NCBI GenBank assembly: GCA_002425685.1
Contig: DIMS01000090.1
Location: forward strand, 1 to 7,296
DNA length: 7,296 nucleotides
Origin: Synergistaceae bacterium UBA5560
GTDB lineage: Bacteria; Synergistota; Synergistia; Synergistales; Aminiphilaceae
Direction: 5' to 3'
In this document: positions 5,458 to 7,296 of the stretch, one piece after another
How the letters are laid out: every line of letters begins with the position of its first letter
Numbering within the stretch: the first letter of the stretch is position 1
Made by a program: the position numbers and the translations under genes
The notes under the pieces: generated by a model
What the model was told of the DNA's origin: nothing
Seen by the model: only the letters and a program-made list of their open reading frames with translations
The model's database searches: none

Positions 5458-5488
5458 CGTGTTTTTCGCAAACATTGAGGAAGCTCTG

Positions 5489-5611
5489 ATGAAAAGGGTT
5501 CCTCGCTCTGTTGATCTTGATCGCATCGCGTTTTCGCGAGGCCGGCTCGGCGTTCTTCAGATGTTCCTTGAACTCAGACGAGTTGTTCCTGAACCGGAAG
5601 CTTCGCCGTAG
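5489..5611 (+). CDS. possible 40-residue small protein, unrecognised
   Basis: An ATG at 5489 with GAGGAAG (5477-5483) five bases upstream opens a 40-codon frame ending in TAG at 5609-5611. The product begins MKRVPRSVDLDRIAF and continues with LGVLQMFLELRRVV; it is basic with a short amphipathic middle, no membrane segment and no cysteine. I do not recognise it. In an AT-richer gene-free region a frame this short can easily arise by chance, so it is listed mainly because of the ribosome site and its place between two dyad clusters. Confidence 0.15.
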   Translation: MKRVPRSVDLDRIAFSRGRLGVLQMFLELRRVVPEPEASP

Positions 5612-5770
5612 CGCCGTTGTTCCTGCACGCTCTTCTCCGCGTATCCCAGTTGTGTGCGTCAAGGTGTGCAAAAAGGTTTTCATAGTGTTTGGCGGCCGTC
5701 TGCGACGATTAGCCACACTTTTCCAGGAGTACCTTTTTGTGTTCGATCAACAGGTCCCTGCCCAAGGTAG

Positions 5771-5787
5771 CGACTGGACTCCAGTCG
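5771..5787. repeat. 17-base palindrome CGACTGGA-C-TCCAGTCG
   Basis: Two perfect 8-base arms surround a single C. The symmetry stops sharply on both sides (G opposite G). The size and near-zero spacing resemble a dimeric regulator site better than an RNA hairpin. No promoter was found next to it and no second copy is in the window. Confidence 0.4.
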
Positions 5788-5892
5788 GGTTGCAAGCGGC
5801 ATCAGGGCCGCGCTCCTGTCCCTGCTGGAGTAAATCCTCACGAGGATGGCTCATTCCCTAACGTATCCGTGCCGAATTCTGAGATATATTTG

Positions 5893-5910
5893 TTGCAGTG
5901 TACACAGCAA
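5893..5910. promoter_or_regulatory. 18-base operator-like dyad with GTGTACAC core
   Basis: TTGC-A-GTGTACAC-A-GCAA is symmetric at every position except the A/A pair flanking the 8-base perfect core. On the minus strand it overlaps a weak promoter: TTGCTG (complement of 5905-5910), 16 bases, then TATATC (complement of 5883-5888), pointing left into the gene-free stretch. On the plus strand it is 223 bases ahead of the chemoreceptor gene. A dimeric transcription factor site is the simplest reading; which gene it would control is unclear. Confidence 0.4.
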
Positions 5911-6132
5911 GGACTTTTTCTGCGATCCGTCTGTTTTTCACAAGGGCACTGCGGGAACAGCATCGCGAGAAACGAGGGCGAAGCGAAGGCGTGACGACCA
6001 GGGGCGTTGGCCGGAGTGTGTCGGGCAGTCTCCGCGGAAGAGAAGAGACCTATGCCGTTTCGGCGTCCTTCTTGTGCTTCATTCTGTGACGGGTGTCGCG
6101 AAAAAGGACAATGACGGGGGGTACGTGGAGGA

Positions 6133-7296
6133 ATGAGTGGAAACGGCAGGGCGGTACGGAAAAAGGGAATGGGTTTACGGGTCCGTTTCATGGGATTTGC
6201 GGCGCTTTTGCTTTTGGCGAGCGTGCTCGGGACGGCGCTTCTCGTCCAGCGCCAGTTCACGAAAACGCTGTGGAGCACTCTCGAAGAGAAGACCATGCTT
6301 GGGCTGAATGTGCTGAAGCAGACCGTGGAGGAACGCATGACTCTCGCGGCGATGGAGGCGGAGGTCCTCGCGGCGCTGCCGGAGTTGCAGTCGGCCGTCG
6401 GGCAGGGAGACGGTGCACGTGTCCTCCAAATCGTGTCCCCCTTCGCAAAGGCTAAGGCGCTGGATATTCTTACCGTGACGGACGCGAAAGGGGTCGTGCT
6501 CGCACGTTTCCACGAGCCGGCAAAGAGCGGGGACGACATCTCCGGACAGGAGGACGTCCGAGCTGCATTGCGGGGGGAGCGCTTTGCCGGTGTGGTCCGG
6601 GGGGCGACGGTGCCTTTGGGGGCGCGTGCGGCCCTTCAGATCCGGGATGCGGAGGGACGGGTTGTTGGCGTCCTCTCGGTGGGCTATTCCCTGGGCAAGG
6701 AATCCCTGGTGGATCAGGCAAAGGACACCATGGACATGGAATTCACCATCTTTCTCGGTGACACGCGCCTCATGACCACCGTGAATGGCGAGGGGAAACG
6801 GGCGGTGGGGACGAAGGCGAGCCCCGCAGTGGTGAAGACCGTTCTCGAAGAGGGAAAGGATTACCACGGAGAGGCCCTCGTGGTGGGACGGCCCTATCTG
6901 ACCACCTACACACCTCTTCTCGGCCCCGACCGCAAACCCCTGGGCATGCTCTTTGCGGGAACGCCCTTGGCGGTGCTTTCCGACGCGGTGCGCTCCGGTT
7001 TTCTGTGGGCCTTCGGTGTCGCCGGGGCCTTTCTCGCCCTCGGTTTGACGCTCACGGCCTGGGGAACGGGACGGGTGGTGAAACCGCTGTCGCGGGTGGT
7101 GCACTTCCTCGAACGCGGCAAGGAGGGAGACCTTTCCTTCGACCTGGAGGATCTTCAGATTGCCTCCCGCGACGAGATCGGAGCCATGGCGGAGGCCCTC
7201 GCGGCCATGGTGGCCCAGCAGAGGACCCTCGTGGTGAAGCTGAAGGACGAGGCGAACAGTTCCGCGGACCTGGCGGAATCCCTGGCGGCGCTCTCG
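6133..7296 (+). CDS. methyl-accepting chemotaxis protein with Cache sensor, truncated by window edge
   Basis: The frame is open for 388 codons to the last base. Residues 1-19 are basic, 20-38 form the first membrane helix (MGFAALLLLASVLGTALLV), and about 40-287 are extracytoplasmic. The sensor matches the Cache superfamily, sCache_3-like or double Cache: LTVTDAKGVVLARFHEP (113-129), ALRGERFAGV, VVGVLSVGYSLG (177-188), then FTIFLGDTRLMTT (204-216), VGTKASPAVV and YLTTYTPLLG (255-264), PLGMLFAG (269-276). The second membrane helix is about 288-310 and a HAMP linker about 310-363 (VVKPLSRVV, then ASRDEIGAMAEALAAM). The methylation and signalling helices should lie beyond the edge. Such receptors bind small ligands outside the cell and steer CheA. 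The start is uncertain: ATG 6133 has GGAGG only one base upstream, which is too close, an in-frame stop at 6112 rules out an earlier start, and ATG 6169 or 6190 are alternatives. A diguanylate cyclase or kinase output cannot be excluded until the C-terminus is seen. Confidence 0.88.
   Translation, partial: MSGNGRAVRKKGMGLRVRFMGFAALLLLASVLGTALLVQRQFTKTLWSTLEEKTMLGLNVLKQTVEERMTLAAMEAEVLAALPELQSAVGQGDGARVLQIVSPFAKAKALDILTVTDAKGVVLARFHEPAKSGDDISGQEDVRAALRGERFAGVVRGATVPLGARAALQIRDAEGRVVGVLSVGYSLGKESLVDQAKDTMDMEFTIFLGDTRLMTTVNGEGKRAVGTKASPAVVKTVLEEGKDYHGEALVVGRPYLTTYTPLLGPDRKPLGMLFAGTPLAVLSDAVRSGFLWAFGVAGAFLALGLTLTAWGTGRVVKPLSRVVHFLERGKEGDLSFDLEDLQIASRDEIGAMAEALAAMVAQQRTLVVKLKDEANSSADLAESLAALS

Larger units (their letters stand above)
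5299..6132. other. 834-base AT-richer region without a convincing gene
   Basis: Three sampled 60-base lines here (starting 5461, 5701 and 5881) are 43, 48 and 40% GC, against 73% in the sampled chemoreceptor line. I find no frame on either strand that reads like a known protein. It holds several dyads: a terminator-like fold at 5361-5437, overlapping inverted repeats at 5425-5457, TCGCG/CGCGA with a T4 loop at 5526-5539, a 17-base palindrome at 5771-5787 and an 18-base dyad at 5893-5910. A 40-codon open frame at 5489-5611 is listed separately. On the minus strand, 5801-5574 is one frame broken by a single TAA at 5711-5709 and could be decayed coding sequence. A relic of a mobile element or of a lost gene is possible, but no transposase motif was recognised. 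Confidence 0.5.

Noticed and set aside
5299..6132. Insertion sequence, CRISPR array, tRNA or other named RNA in the gene-free stretch
   Set aside because: No transposase motif, no matched terminal repeats with a target duplication, no regularly spaced repeats and no cloverleaf with a TTCGA-type loop was found by eye.
5838..7104. Long minus-strand frames opposite the chemoreceptor (to 6539 and to 7104)
   Set aside because: The plus strand encodes a recognisable Cache-HAMP receptor through the same bases; the minus-strand products are Arg/Pro/Ser/His-rich shadows.

Overview
The window is GC-rich in its genes (a sampled coding line at 6361-6420 is 73% GC) with strong GGAGG-type ribosome sites and recognisable sigma70-like promoters, so it is bacterial chromosomal DNA. 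The gene mix (a degenerate HATPase-GNAT fusion, two stand-alone SagB-type nitroreductases, an FCD-type GntR regulator, a Cache-type chemoreceptor) fits a GC-rich anaerobe such as a member of Synergistota. That placement is an inference from family flavour, and a deltaproteobacterium or GC-rich Firmicute cannot be excluded.

Layout, left to right. Positions 1-19 hold only the first codons of a leftward gene with a good ribosome site. A 301-base divergent spacer follows. A rightward 511-residue fusion (321-1856) has an anti-sigma-factor-like ATPase fold that seems to have lost key ATP-binding residues, joined to degenerate GNAT-like modules. It converges, 8 bases apart, on a leftward 169-residue membrane protein with a PH-like domain (1865-2374). 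That gene is divergent from a rightward GntR/FCD regulator (2589-3242). The 214-base spacer between them carries a promoter for each direction and an inverted repeat just past the regulator's predicted transcription start.

Next come two rightward SagB-type flavin oxidoreductases: a membrane-anchored one (3458-4195) and a longer soluble one (4437-5195). Each appears to have its own leader. The first is preceded by an imperfect duplication of its own ribosome site and first codons. The second ends in a terminator with 19-base perfectly complementary arms (5252-5298). No YcaO cyclodehydratase, precursor peptide or exporter is visible, so this is not an evident thiazole/oxazole-modified peptide cluster.

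Positions 5299-6132 are AT-richer (40-48% GC in three sampled lines), lack a convincing gene, and hold several dyads, including a second terminator-like fold at 5361-5437. The window closes with the first 388 codons of a Cache/HAMP methyl-accepting chemotaxis protein (6133 to the edge). Working together is supported only loosely. The GntR regulator most likely controls itself and possibly a neighbour, and the two oxidoreductases are probably functionally linked paralogues. The best candidates for something undescribed are the SagB pair with its duplicated start region and the structured gene-free stretch. I see no clear evidence of a complete new system.
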